Assembly (NCBI RefSeq): GCF_900114155.1
Contig: NZ_FOSC01000002.1
Span: forward strand, 124,001 to 188,000
DNA from: Marinobacter persicus
GTDB taxonomy: Bacteria; Pseudomonadota; Gammaproteobacteria; Pseudomonadales; Oleiphilaceae
Direction of reading: 5' to 3'
Length of the DNA stretch: 64,000 nucleotides
The notes beneath the pieces are model-generated. The model made no database searches. It was given only the letters and a program-made list of their open reading frames with translations, and had not been told where the DNA came from. Below are positions 48,027 through 55,142 of the stretch, piece by piece. How positions within the stretch are numbered: the stretch's first letter is position 1; the number at the start of each line of letters is the position of its first letter. Position numbers and translations under genes: made by a program.

Positions 48027-48629
48027 ATGGCAAGAAAAACCAAGGCGGAAGCCGAAGCGACACGCCAGGCCATTCTGGACGCGGCTGAGCATGTGTTTAT
48101 CAAAAAAGGCGTGGCACGCTCGTCGCTTGAGGAAATCGCCCGTACCGCGAAGGTAACCCGGGGCGCGGTCTACTGGCACTTTCGCAACAAATCCGACCTT
48201 TTTGATGCCATGCTGGAAAGTGTCCGGCTGCCCATGTCCGAGATGATCGCCGAGGATATGAACGGGCAGGCCAGCGATGTTCAGGCGCTCAGGAACCTGT
48301 GCGTTTATGCCCTCAAGGTGCTGGTGGAGGACGAACGGCATGCCCGCGTGTACTCCATACTGTTCCATCACACCGAATCCGAGCGCGGCATGAAAAAACA
48401 CGCCGAGATGGCCGAACAGTCCATCAACCTGATGACCCGTATTTTTACCAGCCATCCGCCTCACCACTCGCTAACGCCCTGTCAGGCCGCGCGCTCACTA
48501 CATACCCAAATGCTTGGTATCTATTACGACTGGCTGAGAAATCCCGGCGCCTATAACCTGGAACAGGAAGCAGAAACCCTGGTGGATACCATTTTCCGGG
48601 GCATATGCCCTCAGGAATCAGGGAAGTAG
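48027..48629 (+). CDS. TetR/AcrR family repressor
   Basis: 200 residues. The N-terminal helix-turn-helix reads SSLEEIARTAKVTRGAVYWHFRNKSDLF, the AcrR/TtgR type, followed by the helical TetR C-domain (VEDERHARVYSILFHH, LMTRIF). It is the last gene of the adaptor-pump-YqiJ-like operon rather than divergent as in E. coli. Its probable target is the palindrome at 42878. If it binds there it represses its own operon until drug binding releases it. The last 12 bases overlap the convergent secretin-like gene. Confidence 0.9.
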   Translation: MARKTKAEAEATRQAILDAAEHVFIKKGVARSSLEEIARTAKVTRGAVYWHFRNKSDLFDAMLESVRLPMSEMIAEDMNGQASDVQALRNLCVYALKVLVEDERHARVYSILFHHTESERGMKKHAEMAEQSINLMTRIFTSHPPHHSLTPCQAARSLHTQMLGIYYDWLRNPGAYNLEQEAETLVDTIFRGICPQESGK

Positions 48630-49418
48630 TTCAACCTTCATCTCGACCTTTCGGTTATCCCGTTCGTTGCCGGTTACCCGGTAACTGATACCCCGGCGCT
48701 GTTGATCCATGGTTGTTCGGGTGCCGCCAAGTTCCACCCACTGGCCGGGTTCCACCTGCCGGCGTGTCATCAGGGCTTCGGTTTCATAGCCTTCCAGCTC
48801 GGCGGGGTCCTCCTCGAAAGAGACGATGGTCAGCTCTATGTTTTGTTCGGAAATAGCCTCGGGGCTGACAATAAAGCCGCTTTGGCTTTCAATCTGTTCG
48901 AAGATCGCCGCGGGGTTGCGCCCGCCTTGCAAGGCGACGGGCAGGGTGCGCACCTGTCCGGAGGTGATGTGCGCGCTCTGCCCGCTTTGCACCATCACCT
49001 GGCGTTCGGTGTTGGAGATGGTGGAGATGGTTTTGCTCCCGGCGCCGGCACTGGCCTTGCCATCGTTCAGGCGAACGCCGCCGCCGGCCTGTTTTCCGCC
49101 AATGTCCTGCCGGTAGCGCACGGTAATGCGCATTTGCACCGGCGCCACGTCCATGGATTCTATTAATGTGCCGATCTCGTCCAGCAGGCGCGGCTGGGCG
49201 CGCACCACCAACTGGTTGCCCCGGGTGGTCATGGTGACCGATTCGCCTTGATAAAGCGGACGAATCTGCGCTGCCATGCTTTCGGCGGTGCGGTTGTTTA
49301 GTTCATAAATGCGGCTTTCGCTCTGGGCAAACGCCACGCCTGAAACCAGTGCCAGGCAAAGGGCAAGGCAGAGAGACAAAAAAGACAGCGGGTGAGCGGC
49401 ATGTAAGGGCTTGTTCAT
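48618..49418 (-). CDS. Secretin N-domain-like exported protein
   Basis: 266 residues from an ATG with GGAGG seven bases upstream; the frame extends 33 codons further but without support. A signal peptide ends near AFA-QS (about residue 32). Residues about 34-95 resemble the N1-type ring domain of secretins (RIYELNNRTAESMAAQIRPLY, NQLVVRAQPRLLDEI). The rest is beta-rich but the C-terminal secretin pore domain is missing, so it is not a channel. No secretion genes are near. Role unknown. Confidence 0.75.
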   Translation of the reverse strand: MNKPLHAAHPLSFLSLCLALCLALVSGVAFAQSESRIYELNNRTAESMAAQIRPLYQGESVTMTTRGNQLVVRAQPRLLDEIGTLIESMDVAPVQMRITVRYRQDIGGKQAGGGVRLNDGKASAGAGSKTISTISNTERQVMVQSGQSAHITSGQVRTLPVALQGGRNPAAIFEQIESQSGFIVSPEAISEQNIELTIVSFEEDPAELEGYETEALMTRRQVEPGQWVELGGTRTTMDQQRRGISYRVTGNERDNRKVEMKVELLP

Positions 49419-49469
49419 CGGGGCCTCCGGAGCCGTGGATAAAAAGCTCGGTAAAATCCGTTTATCGGG

Positions 49470-49498
49470 TTGCCAAGACAAAAACGGCAGGGTTATAG
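49470..49498 (+). promoter_or_regulatory. Candidate promoter of the DAHP synthase leader
   Basis: TTGCCA and TTATAG are 17 bases apart (or TATAGT with 18). Transcription would start near 49505, only a couple of bases before the leader ATG, so the leader may be read without a normal ribosome site or from a start further in. Confidence 0.45.
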
Positions 49499-49506
49499 TG
49501 AAAAGC

Positions 49507-49644
49507 ATGAAGACCACACACGCAGCCTGTCAATTGAATGTTCTGAAAGCTTTCGGTGAGAAACTGAAGGCGGCGGGTTCTGCTGTGTATTTTTGGTGGT
49601 TTGGTTATGGCTTTTACTTTAGCCAGAGCCCGGGCCGCCCATAA
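49507..49644 (+). CDS. Aromatic-rich leader peptide of DAHP synthase
   Basis: 45 codons, or fewer if an internal start is used (GTG at codon 27 is in frame). Codons 28-38 encode YFWWFGYGFYF: nine aromatic residues in eleven, with Phe, Tyr and Trp all present. The run is far beyond chance and is typical of peptides whose translation reports the supply of charged tRNA, as known for trp and phe operons. It ends 28 bases before the first strand of the attenuator hairpins. No clear ribosome site is visible before the ATG. Confidence 0.7.
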   Translation: MKTTHAACQLNVLKAFGEKLKAAGSAVYFWWFGYGFYFSQSPGRP

Positions 49645-49746
49645 GATCTTCATCGACCGAACAAACGAGGAAGGCAGCCCGGCAAGCAACCCAGGCTGCC
49701 ACCGGACTCGAAAAGCCCCGACTGGTAGCCCAGCCGGGGCTTTTTT
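49630..49746 (+). promoter_or_regulatory. Transcription attenuator with competing hairpins and terminator
   Basis: Four segments can pair in two exclusive ways. A (49630-49639) pairs with B (49673-49682), nine pairs and one mismatch; B (GGCAGCC) also pairs with C (GGCTGCC, 49694-49700); C (49694-49701) pairs with D (49723-49730), eight pairs with one G-U; D lies in the terminator 49714-49741, an 11-bp stem with one mismatch, followed by six T. A ribosome finishing the leader covers A, freeing B to hold C, so the terminator forms. A ribosome stalled at the aromatic codons leaves A free; A-B and C-D form and transcription goes on. Confidence 0.75.
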
Positions 49747-49778
49747 GATTCTGACACAGGGAAAACAGGAAACACGCT

Positions 49779-50831
49779 ATGAATATGCCGTTGAATGCAC
49801 AAACACTGGATTCCGAACCATTGACCCGGACGCCCCATCGTCAGGAAACCCGTCTGCCGACGGCCCTGGAACTTCGGGGCCGCTTTCCGGTCAGCGAGGC
49901 GCTGGCCCGGCGTATTGACGGCTATCGTGAGCAGGTTCGCCAGGTGCTGCACGGCGAAGACGACCGCACCCTGATCGTCGTCGGCCCCTGCTCGATCCAC
50001 GACGAACAGGCAGCGCTTGAGTACGGGCAGAAACTCAAGGCACTGGCTGACGATCTCAGCGACCGTTTTCTGATTGTCATGCGTGCTTACCTGGAAAAAC
50101 CCCGCACCACCGTAGGCTGGAAGGGTCTTCTGTATGATCCCGAGCGCACTGGCCGGGGCGATCTGGCCCAGGGTCTGGCTCGTTCTCGCCGGTTGTTGCT
50201 GGAGCTCTCTGAACTGGGCCTGCCGCTGGCCACCGAGGCGCTGGGGCCCTTCATGATGGACTATCTGGGTGACCTGGTGAGCTGGACCGCCATTGGCGCC
50301 CGCACCACCGAATCCCAGATTCATCGGGAAATGGTCAGTGGCCTGCCCATGCCCGTGGGGTTCAAGAACGGTACCGATGGCAGTATTGGCGTGGCCATTA
50401 ATGCCATGAAATCCGGTGCCCACCCCCATCACCACATGGGCATTTCCCACTGCGGCTCGCCGGCGATGATCTCCACGCCGGGCAACCCGGACACCCATCT
50501 GGTGCTGCGTGGCGGTCGGGGCATCACCAACTACGATGAGTTGAGCATCGCCCGGGCCGTGGAAGAACTGGATAAAGCGGGTGTAAATACCGCCATCATG
50601 GTCGACTGCAGCCACGACAACGCCCGCAAGCAGGCGGAACGGCAGGTGGACATCGCCCGGGAGGTAATGGCTCAGAAGAACAAGGGCAACCGGCAGATCA
50701 GGGCACTGATGCTGGAAAGCTTCCTGCAGCCGGGCCGCCAGGACGATGATGACAATCTGATTTACGGCTGTTCGCTTACCGATCCGTGCCTGGGCTGGGA
50801 ACAGACGGAGACTCTGCTCCGCTCACTGTAG
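49779..50831 (+). CDS. 3-deoxy-7-phosphoheptulonate synthase (class I)
   Basis: 350 residues, an AroF/AroG/AroH-type DAHP synthase that joins phosphoenolpyruvate and erythrose 4-phosphate at the entry of the shikimate pathway. Conserved segments are VVGPCSIHD, MRAYLEKPRTTVGWKG, GARTTESQIHREMVSG, FKNGTDG and MVDCSHDNARK with the metal-binding residues. Which amino acid inhibits it is not visible. The ATG has AGGA eight bases before. Expression is probably controlled by the attenuator directly upstream. Its end overlaps the convergent LysE-type gene by 56 bases. Confidence 0.94.
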   Translation: MNMPLNAQTLDSEPLTRTPHRQETRLPTALELRGRFPVSEALARRIDGYREQVRQVLHGEDDRTLIVVGPCSIHDEQAALEYGQKLKALADDLSDRFLIVMRAYLEKPRTTVGWKGLLYDPERTGRGDLAQGLARSRRLLLELSELGLPLATEALGPFMMDYLGDLVSWTAIGARTTESQIHREMVSGLPMPVGFKNGTDGSIGVAINAMKSGAHPHHHMGISHCGSPAMISTPGNPDTHLVLRGGRGITNYDELSIARAVEELDKAGVNTAIMVDCSHDNARKQAERQVDIAREVMAQKNKGNRQIRALMLESFLQPGRQDDDDNLIYGCSLTDPCLGWEQTETLLRSL

Positions 50832-51447
50832 AGAGCAGCAACTGCCCTGCCAGGGCCACGAGCACACCGCCCATAATTCTGTCCAGCCAGTGTCCGATCC
50901 GGTTGAAACCCCGGCGGACACGGGGATGGGTGAAAACAAACGCCACCAGCGCAAACCACAGACCCGTCGCGACCGCCATGTAAAGGCCGTAGCCGGCCTG
51001 CACCGCCACCGGGGTGTCCGGATTGATCACAACCGAGAACAGGGATACAAAAAACAGTGTCGCCTTCGGGTTCAGTGCGTTGGTCAGAAAGCCCAGCCGG
51101 AAGGCCGCCCAGCCGGTCTGGCCGAGTCCTGTCCCCACCGGAACCTGCACACTGCCGGCTTTTGACCGCAGACAATGCCAGGCAATCCACAACAAATAGA
51201 GTGCGCCTGCCACTTTCAGTACCGAGAAGAGCATGACCGACTGCTGGATAAGCAGACCGATGCCCATCAGGGAATAGGCCACATGCAGCAAAATGCCAAG
51301 GCCGATACCGCCCGCGGTCAACAGCGCATTGGCCCGGGACTGGGTCAGCGCCTGGCGCAGCATGATGGCAAAATCCGGTCCGGGGCTGGCCACGGCCAGC
51401 AGGTGAACCAGGGCAACGGTCAAAAATTCCAGCCAGTAGGTGTGCAC
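50776..51447 (-). CDS. LysE family amino-acid exporter
   Basis: 223 residues with a GTG start (GGAG seven bases upstream). Six hydrophobic segments and the family signature VASPGPDFAIMLRQAL near the N-terminus, plus LGFLTNALNPKATLFF in the middle, identify a LysE/RhtB transporter. The exported substrate is usually an amino acid such as threonine or homoserine and cannot be set here. Its last 56 bases overlap the end of the DAHP synthase gene in antisense. Confidence 0.88.
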   Translation of the reverse strand: MHTYWLEFLTVALVHLLAVASPGPDFAIMLRQALTQSRANALLTAGGIGLGILLHVAYSLMGIGLLIQQSVMLFSVLKVAGALYLLWIAWHCLRSKAGSVQVPVGTGLGQTGWAAFRLGFLTNALNPKATLFFVSLFSVVINPDTPVAVQAGYGLYMAVATGLWFALVAFVFTHPRVRRGFNRIGHWLDRIMGGVLVALAGQLLLSTVSGAESPSVPSPGTDR

Positions 51448-51567
51448 GGCATTTCTCCAGAAAACGGTGGCAGCAATGAAAGTGATCCCGGCAATGGCAA
51501 TGGCAATGGCAAGGGGCGTAGGTCACTGACGTTGGCCAAGGATAAGCGGATTTTTTGTCGGTTTCAC

Positions 51568-51596
51568 CTGTCAGGGATCCATAAGCTTTCTATACT
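51568..51596 (+). promoter_or_regulatory. Candidate promoter of the flavoprotein gene at 51641
   Basis: CTGTCA and TATACT are separated by 17 bases, ending about 45 bases before the start codon. Confidence 0.4.
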
Positions 51597-51640
51597 GTTC
51601 TGCAAGTTATGAGAAAACCGGCAAAATTCAGGGAGGCCCA

Positions 51641-53080
51641 ATGGACAAGCGTGAAGTAGATGTGGCGATCATCGGTGCCGGCACGGCTGGCCTGGTGGCC
51701 TATCGGCAGGCAGCCAGGGCAACCGACAGGGTTGTGCTGATTGAAGGTGAGCAATATGGCACCACCTGCGCACGGGTTGGCTGCATGCCCAGCAAACTGC
51801 TGATTGCCGCCGCCGAGCGGGCCCACGATGTGCGCCACGCCGGTCAGTTCGGTGTTCATGTCGGTGATGTGCAAGTGGATGGCCGGGCCGTCATGGAGCG
51901 GGTGCGCCGTGAACGAGATCGCTTTGTCGAGCCGGTGGTCAAGGCCGCCGAGGCATTGCCCGAAGAACATCGGCTGATGGGACACGCGCGTTTTGTTGGC
52001 AGCCATCGGCTGGTGGTCGGTGAGCACACCGAAGTTCAGGCCGGGCGCATTGTTATTGCCACCGGCTCCCGCCCTCACATTCCCGCCCCGTTCAAGGGCG
52101 CCAAAGACCGGTTAATCGTCAACGACGATGTTTTTGACTGGCAGGACCTGCCCGAATCCGTGGCTGTGTTCGGTCCCGGCGTTATCGGGCTGGAGCTGGG
52201 GCAGGCGCTGGCAAGGCTGGGGGTCCGGGTTCGCCTGTTTGGGGTAGATGGCGGCATCGGTGGCCTGCAGGACGGAAAAATCCTGGATCGCGCCCGCCGC
52301 ATCTTCGCCGAAGAACTGGCGTTGAGCCTGAGTGCGAAAACCGAAACCATCACCCGCACCGATCAGGGTGTTGAAATCACCTTCAGTGAGGACGGTCGCA
52401 CAAACACGGAAACCTTCGACTATCTGCTGGCGGCCACCGGCCGGCGACCGAACATTGACCACCTGGATATACAGAACGCCGGCATCGAGCTGGATGACAA
52501 GGGGATGCCGGAGTTTGATCCCTACACCCTGCGTTGCGGCGACAGCCACATCTTCATTGCCGGTGACGTTAATAACGACCGCCCGCTGCTGCATGAGGCG
52601 GCGGATGAAGGTCGCATTGCCGGCAAGAATGCCGGCACCTGGCCGGACGTTCGCACCGGCTTGCGGAAAACCCCCGTTTCCGTGGTGTTCTCCGACCCGC
52701 AGATTGCCCGGGTTGGTTACACTCTGGCGCAAGTCGGCGAGCGTTGCCAGGGGTGTTTTGCTGTTGGTGAGGTGAGCTTTGACAACCAGGGGCGCAGTCG
52801 GGTAATTGCAAAAAATGCCGGCCTGTTAAGGGTGTATGGCGAGCACGGTTCCGGTCTGTTCATGGGCGCTGAGATGCTGGGGCCGGCGGCCGAGCACCTG
52901 GCCCACTTGCTGGCCTGGGCGGCTCAACAGCGTATGACGGTCAAAACCATGCTGGAGATGCCGTTCTACCATCCGGTGATCGAGGAAGGCTTGCGCACGG
53001 CCCTGAAGGGACTGAACCGGAATTTACAGATGGGCCCTGAACAGGGTGATGAATGCATGGAGTGTGGGCCGGGAGGCTGA
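51641..53080 (+). CDS. Dihydrolipoyl dehydrogenase-like flavoprotein
   Basis: 479 residues, a class I pyridine nucleotide-disulfide oxidoreductase. FAD-binding IIGAGTAGL, redox disulfide Cys43/Cys48 in TTCARVGCMPSK, the NAD-binding GPGVIGLELGQALARLG, second FAD motif FIAGDVNND and the C-terminal base in FYHPVIEEGLR are all present. It resembles LpdA-type enzymes but is a stand-alone gene with no dehydrogenase-complex subunits nearby, so its partner may be lipoamide, another thiol or quinone. The disulfide loop has CARVGC where classical enzymes have CLNVGC. Confidence 0.88.
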   Translation: MDKREVDVAIIGAGTAGLVAYRQAARATDRVVLIEGEQYGTTCARVGCMPSKLLIAAAERAHDVRHAGQFGVHVGDVQVDGRAVMERVRRERDRFVEPVVKAAEALPEEHRLMGHARFVGSHRLVVGEHTEVQAGRIVIATGSRPHIPAPFKGAKDRLIVNDDVFDWQDLPESVAVFGPGVIGLELGQALARLGVRVRLFGVDGGIGGLQDGKILDRARRIFAEELALSLSAKTETITRTDQGVEITFSEDGRTNTETFDYLLAATGRRPNIDHLDIQNAGIELDDKGMPEFDPYTLRCGDSHIFIAGDVNNDRPLLHEAADEGRIAGKNAGTWPDVRTGLRKTPVSVVFSDPQIARVGYTLAQVGERCQGCFAVGEVSFDNQGRSRVIAKNAGLLRVYGEHGSGLFMGAEMLGPAAEHLAHLLAWAAQQRMTVKTMLEMPFYHPVIEEGLRTALKGLNRNLQMGPEQGDECMECGPGG

Positions 53081-53122
53081 TGGCACCCGGCCCCGCGGAG
53101 CCGACGCTGGATTCGATGGAAA

Positions 53123-53395
53123 TCAGGCCCCTGAGGTTCGTTGCTCGAAAGTAGCCGGGGTGGCGGTTGTATTCCGCTGGTGCCGGGCCCACAGTTTCTC
53201 GTGGAAGAAGTAGGCAACGGTGTTAATGGTCGGCTCCACCATGGCGATCAGGCTGCCGATCAGGATGTCGCCGGTCAGCAGATAGGCAACGGTAAAAGCG
53301 ACGGTAAAGTGGGTGATCGCGAAAGTAATGGTCTTCAACAAAGACTGGTCGCCTTTCGCACTGTGATCGTGAACAAACATTTTCAGCGTACTCAT
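53123..53395 (-). CDS. DUF2061 family membrane protein
   Basis: 90 residues from the ATG at 53395; the open frame continues 42 codons upstream without coding character. The family signature is clear: SLLKTITFAITHFTVAF followed by a second hydrophobic segment with GSLIAMVEPTINTVAYFFHEKLW. Function unknown. Divergent from dps over 225 bp and convergent with the flavoprotein gene. Confidence 0.85.
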   Translation of the reverse strand: MSTLKMFVHDHSAKGDQSLLKTITFAITHFTVAFTVAYLLTGDILIGSLIAMVEPTINTVAYFFHEKLWARHQRNTTATPATFEQRTSGA

Positions 53396-53477
53396 GGCGT
53401 ACTCCGCGTTTCCAATGGCTCTGGAGTCATTAAAGTACAAACGAGAATTGTTTCCAAATAAATTGTTTTGTTTCGAC

Positions 53478-53496
53478 TGATAGGAGGGTCCTATCA
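53478..53496. promoter_or_regulatory. Palindrome between DUF2061 and dps, OxyR-like half operator
   Basis: TGATAGGA and TCCTATCA are perfect inverted repeats around GGG. The core ATAG-N7-CTAT has the spacing of one OxyR binding unit; the second unit needed for a full tetramer site is not seen, though another CCTATC occurs near 53523. Regulation of dps by OxyR is known in enteric bacteria. Proposed only. Confidence 0.4.
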
Positions 53497-53620
53497 GGAT
53501 TAACTGGCCAGCATTGGTCACTCCTATCGGTTGGATTGAATGACTGAACTGGAGTTTATCGCCCTGTTTGTCTTACAGTAGAAGGTAACTAATCCCTAAA
53601 TACGAATCAGGAGGTTCATT

Positions 53621-54094
53621 ATGGGTAAGAATTTCATTGGTCTTGATACCGAGAAAACGGCGAAACTGGCGGACGCACTGAACGAACTGCTATCCAACTA
53701 CCAGATTTTTTACATGAACGTTCGCGGTTACCACTGGAACATCAAGGGTGATAACTTCTTCGAACTGCACGTGAAGTTCGAGGAACTGTACGACGATCTG
53801 CTGCTGAAAATCGATGAGATCGCCGAGCGCATCCTGACCCTGGGTCATCGCCCGGCACACGCTTACAGCACCTACATGGAGAAATCGGAAATTCCGGAGC
53901 GCAAGGATGTCACCGATGGCAAAGAAGCCATGGAAAACATCGTCGAAAGCTTCGGTAAAATCATCTCCCGCCAGCGTGAACTGCTGAACATGGCGGATGA
54001 AGCGGATGATGAAGGCACCAACGCCCTGATGAGCGATTACATCTCCGAGCAGGAGAAAACCGTGTGGATGTATCGCAGCTACCTGGGACAGTAA
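53621..54094 (+). CDS. dps: Dps family iron-storage and DNA-protection protein
   Basis: 157 residues. The inter-subunit ferroxidase site is complete: His38 in GYHWN, His50 in ELHVKFEELYDDL, Asp65 and Glu69 in DEIAER. Dps forms a 12-subunit shell that oxidises iron with hydrogen peroxide and protects DNA. There is little N-terminal extension, so DNA binding may be weak. The start has a strong AGGAGG site. A palindrome with OxyR-like spacing lies upstream, and a strong terminator follows. Confidence 0.93.
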   Translation: MGKNFIGLDTEKTAKLADALNELLSNYQIFYMNVRGYHWNIKGDNFFELHVKFEELYDDLLLKIDEIAERILTLGHRPAHAYSTYMEKSEIPERKDVTDGKEAMENIVESFGKIISRQRELLNMADEADDEGTNALMSDYISEQEKTVWMYRSYLGQ

Positions 54095-54116
54095 ATCTCC
54101 CCGTTACCAGTAGCAC

Positions 54117-54150
54117 TGAAAATGGCGGCCTTCGGGTCGCCATTTTTTTT
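54117..54150 (+). terminator. Rho-independent terminator of dps
   Basis: A 9-bp stem with one G-U pair (54122-54130 with 54135-54143), a TTCG loop and a run of eight T. It starts 23 bases after the dps stop. Confidence 0.9.
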
Positions 54151-54294
54151 GGTTTTAGCCCCCTCCCTCCCCGGAAAAGCATCACGATGCAATGGCACCG
54201 TGTTGGCTTTCCTGACTTCTCCACCTGAAGTTTCGTGACATAAAACTGAAGCAAATGTGTCACTTACGTGCAATAACCTGCCTATAGATTGAAG

Positions 54295-54381
54295 TCTCGA
54301 AGCTTAAGGGAAGACCCGGCTTTGAGCTCATGTTGCGTTTTGAGTGAAACCTTGATGCCGGGTTGGCTGCCCGGCTTTTTT
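54295..54381 (+). ncRNA. Candidate small RNA or leader switch upstream of DUF2057
   Basis: In the 357-bp gap after dps, a -10-like TATAGA (54283-54288) precedes about 87 bases ending in a terminator. The segment GCCGGGT (54357-54363) can pair either with ACCCGGC at 54314-54320 or with CCCGGC at 54370-54375; only the second makes the terminator. The -35 position is weak and overlaps TGTCAC, which forms an inverted repeat with GTGACA at 54235-54240. It could be an independent RNA or a control leader for the next genes; 54151-54234 shows nothing else. Confidence 0.4.
54357..54381 (+). terminator. Rho-independent terminator upstream of DUF2057
   Basis: Stem GCCGGG/CCCGGC, seven-base loop, then six T. 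It lies 70 bases before the DUF2057 start and has no protein gene before it after the dps terminator. Confidence 0.75.
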
Positions 54382-54451
54382 AAATTCCTGCCGGTGGGTG
54401 CGTTGATTAAATGTCATCCGCTGGCGTTTCAATTTAACGCTGGAGTTGTCC

Positions 54452-55105
54452 TTGAAAGCCCGCTTTCTACCGCTTTGTTTATCCATCGGTCTGTTTTCTT
54501 CACAGGCACTGGCCGACGTCACCCTGACTCTCGATTCCTGCCTGCAGGCTCATGCCCTGAACGGTCAGGAAAAAGAGCTGGCGGCGGGCGAGTCACTGAC
54601 ATTGGCCAATGGCACTCACCAGCTGGTGGTTGATTGCACGGCCAACCTGGGCCGCTCCGAGGACGACACCTTCCCGGAAACCAGCGATGCCTTTGTCCTG
54701 CTGTTTGAGGCAAGGGATGCCGAGCTTACGCTGTCCGCTCCGGTGATCAATACCGAAACCCAGATGGAGCGTTTCAACCGGCAGGGCAATTTTCGACTGG
54801 TCAGCAGTGATGGCGCCGCTGTGAGTTATCAGACCGATGTACTGAAAAAAGAAGGTTTTCAGGTGTTCCGGGATTACCCGGAGGAGCTGGAAGCCTTCAA
54901 CCGCACTGACTCGCCCGCGGCCCTGCGCCCTTACGCGCCAGGCCTTCCGGCCGCGGTGAGCAATGGAGCGGGGCCCGCCACGCACGCTGGCGATGCGGGT
55001 GCTCCGGATCAGGAAACGGTTCGGCAAATGCTGCGTTACTGGTATTTGCAGGCCGACAGGGAAACTCGGAACGAGTGGAAGAACTGGATCGAATCCAGCC
55101 AATAA
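54452..55105 (+). CDS. DUF2057 family exported protein (YccT-like)
   Basis: 217 residues from a TTG at 54452, which has GGAG six bases upstream; a TTG two codons earlier overlaps that site. A signal peptide ends at ALA-DV (about 22). The body matches DUF2057 (SCLQAHALNGQE, TLANGTHQLVVDCTA, FVLLFEARDAEL). The E. coli relative YccT/CsgI affects curli assembly; the role here is unknown. A Pro/Ala/Gly linker separates a C-terminal helix ending in KNWIESSQ. It lies 37 bases before a porin gene and may be cotranscribed. Confidence 0.8.
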   Translation: MKARFLPLCLSIGLFSSQALADVTLTLDSCLQAHALNGQEKELAAGESLTLANGTHQLVVDCTANLGRSEDDTFPETSDAFVLLFEARDAELTLSAPVINTETQMERFNRQGNFRLVSSDGAAVSYQTDVLKKEGFQVFRDYPEELEAFNRTDSPAALRPYAPGLPAAVSNGAGPATHAGDAGAPDQETVRQMLRYWYLQADRETRNEWKNWIESSQ

Positions 55106-55142
55106 AACCCCATAAAACCAATCGAAAGTGGAGTAAAACCCC

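Noticed and set aside
51490-51507. Three tandem GGCAAT units
   Set aside because: Too few units to call a variable repeat, and no frame depends on it.
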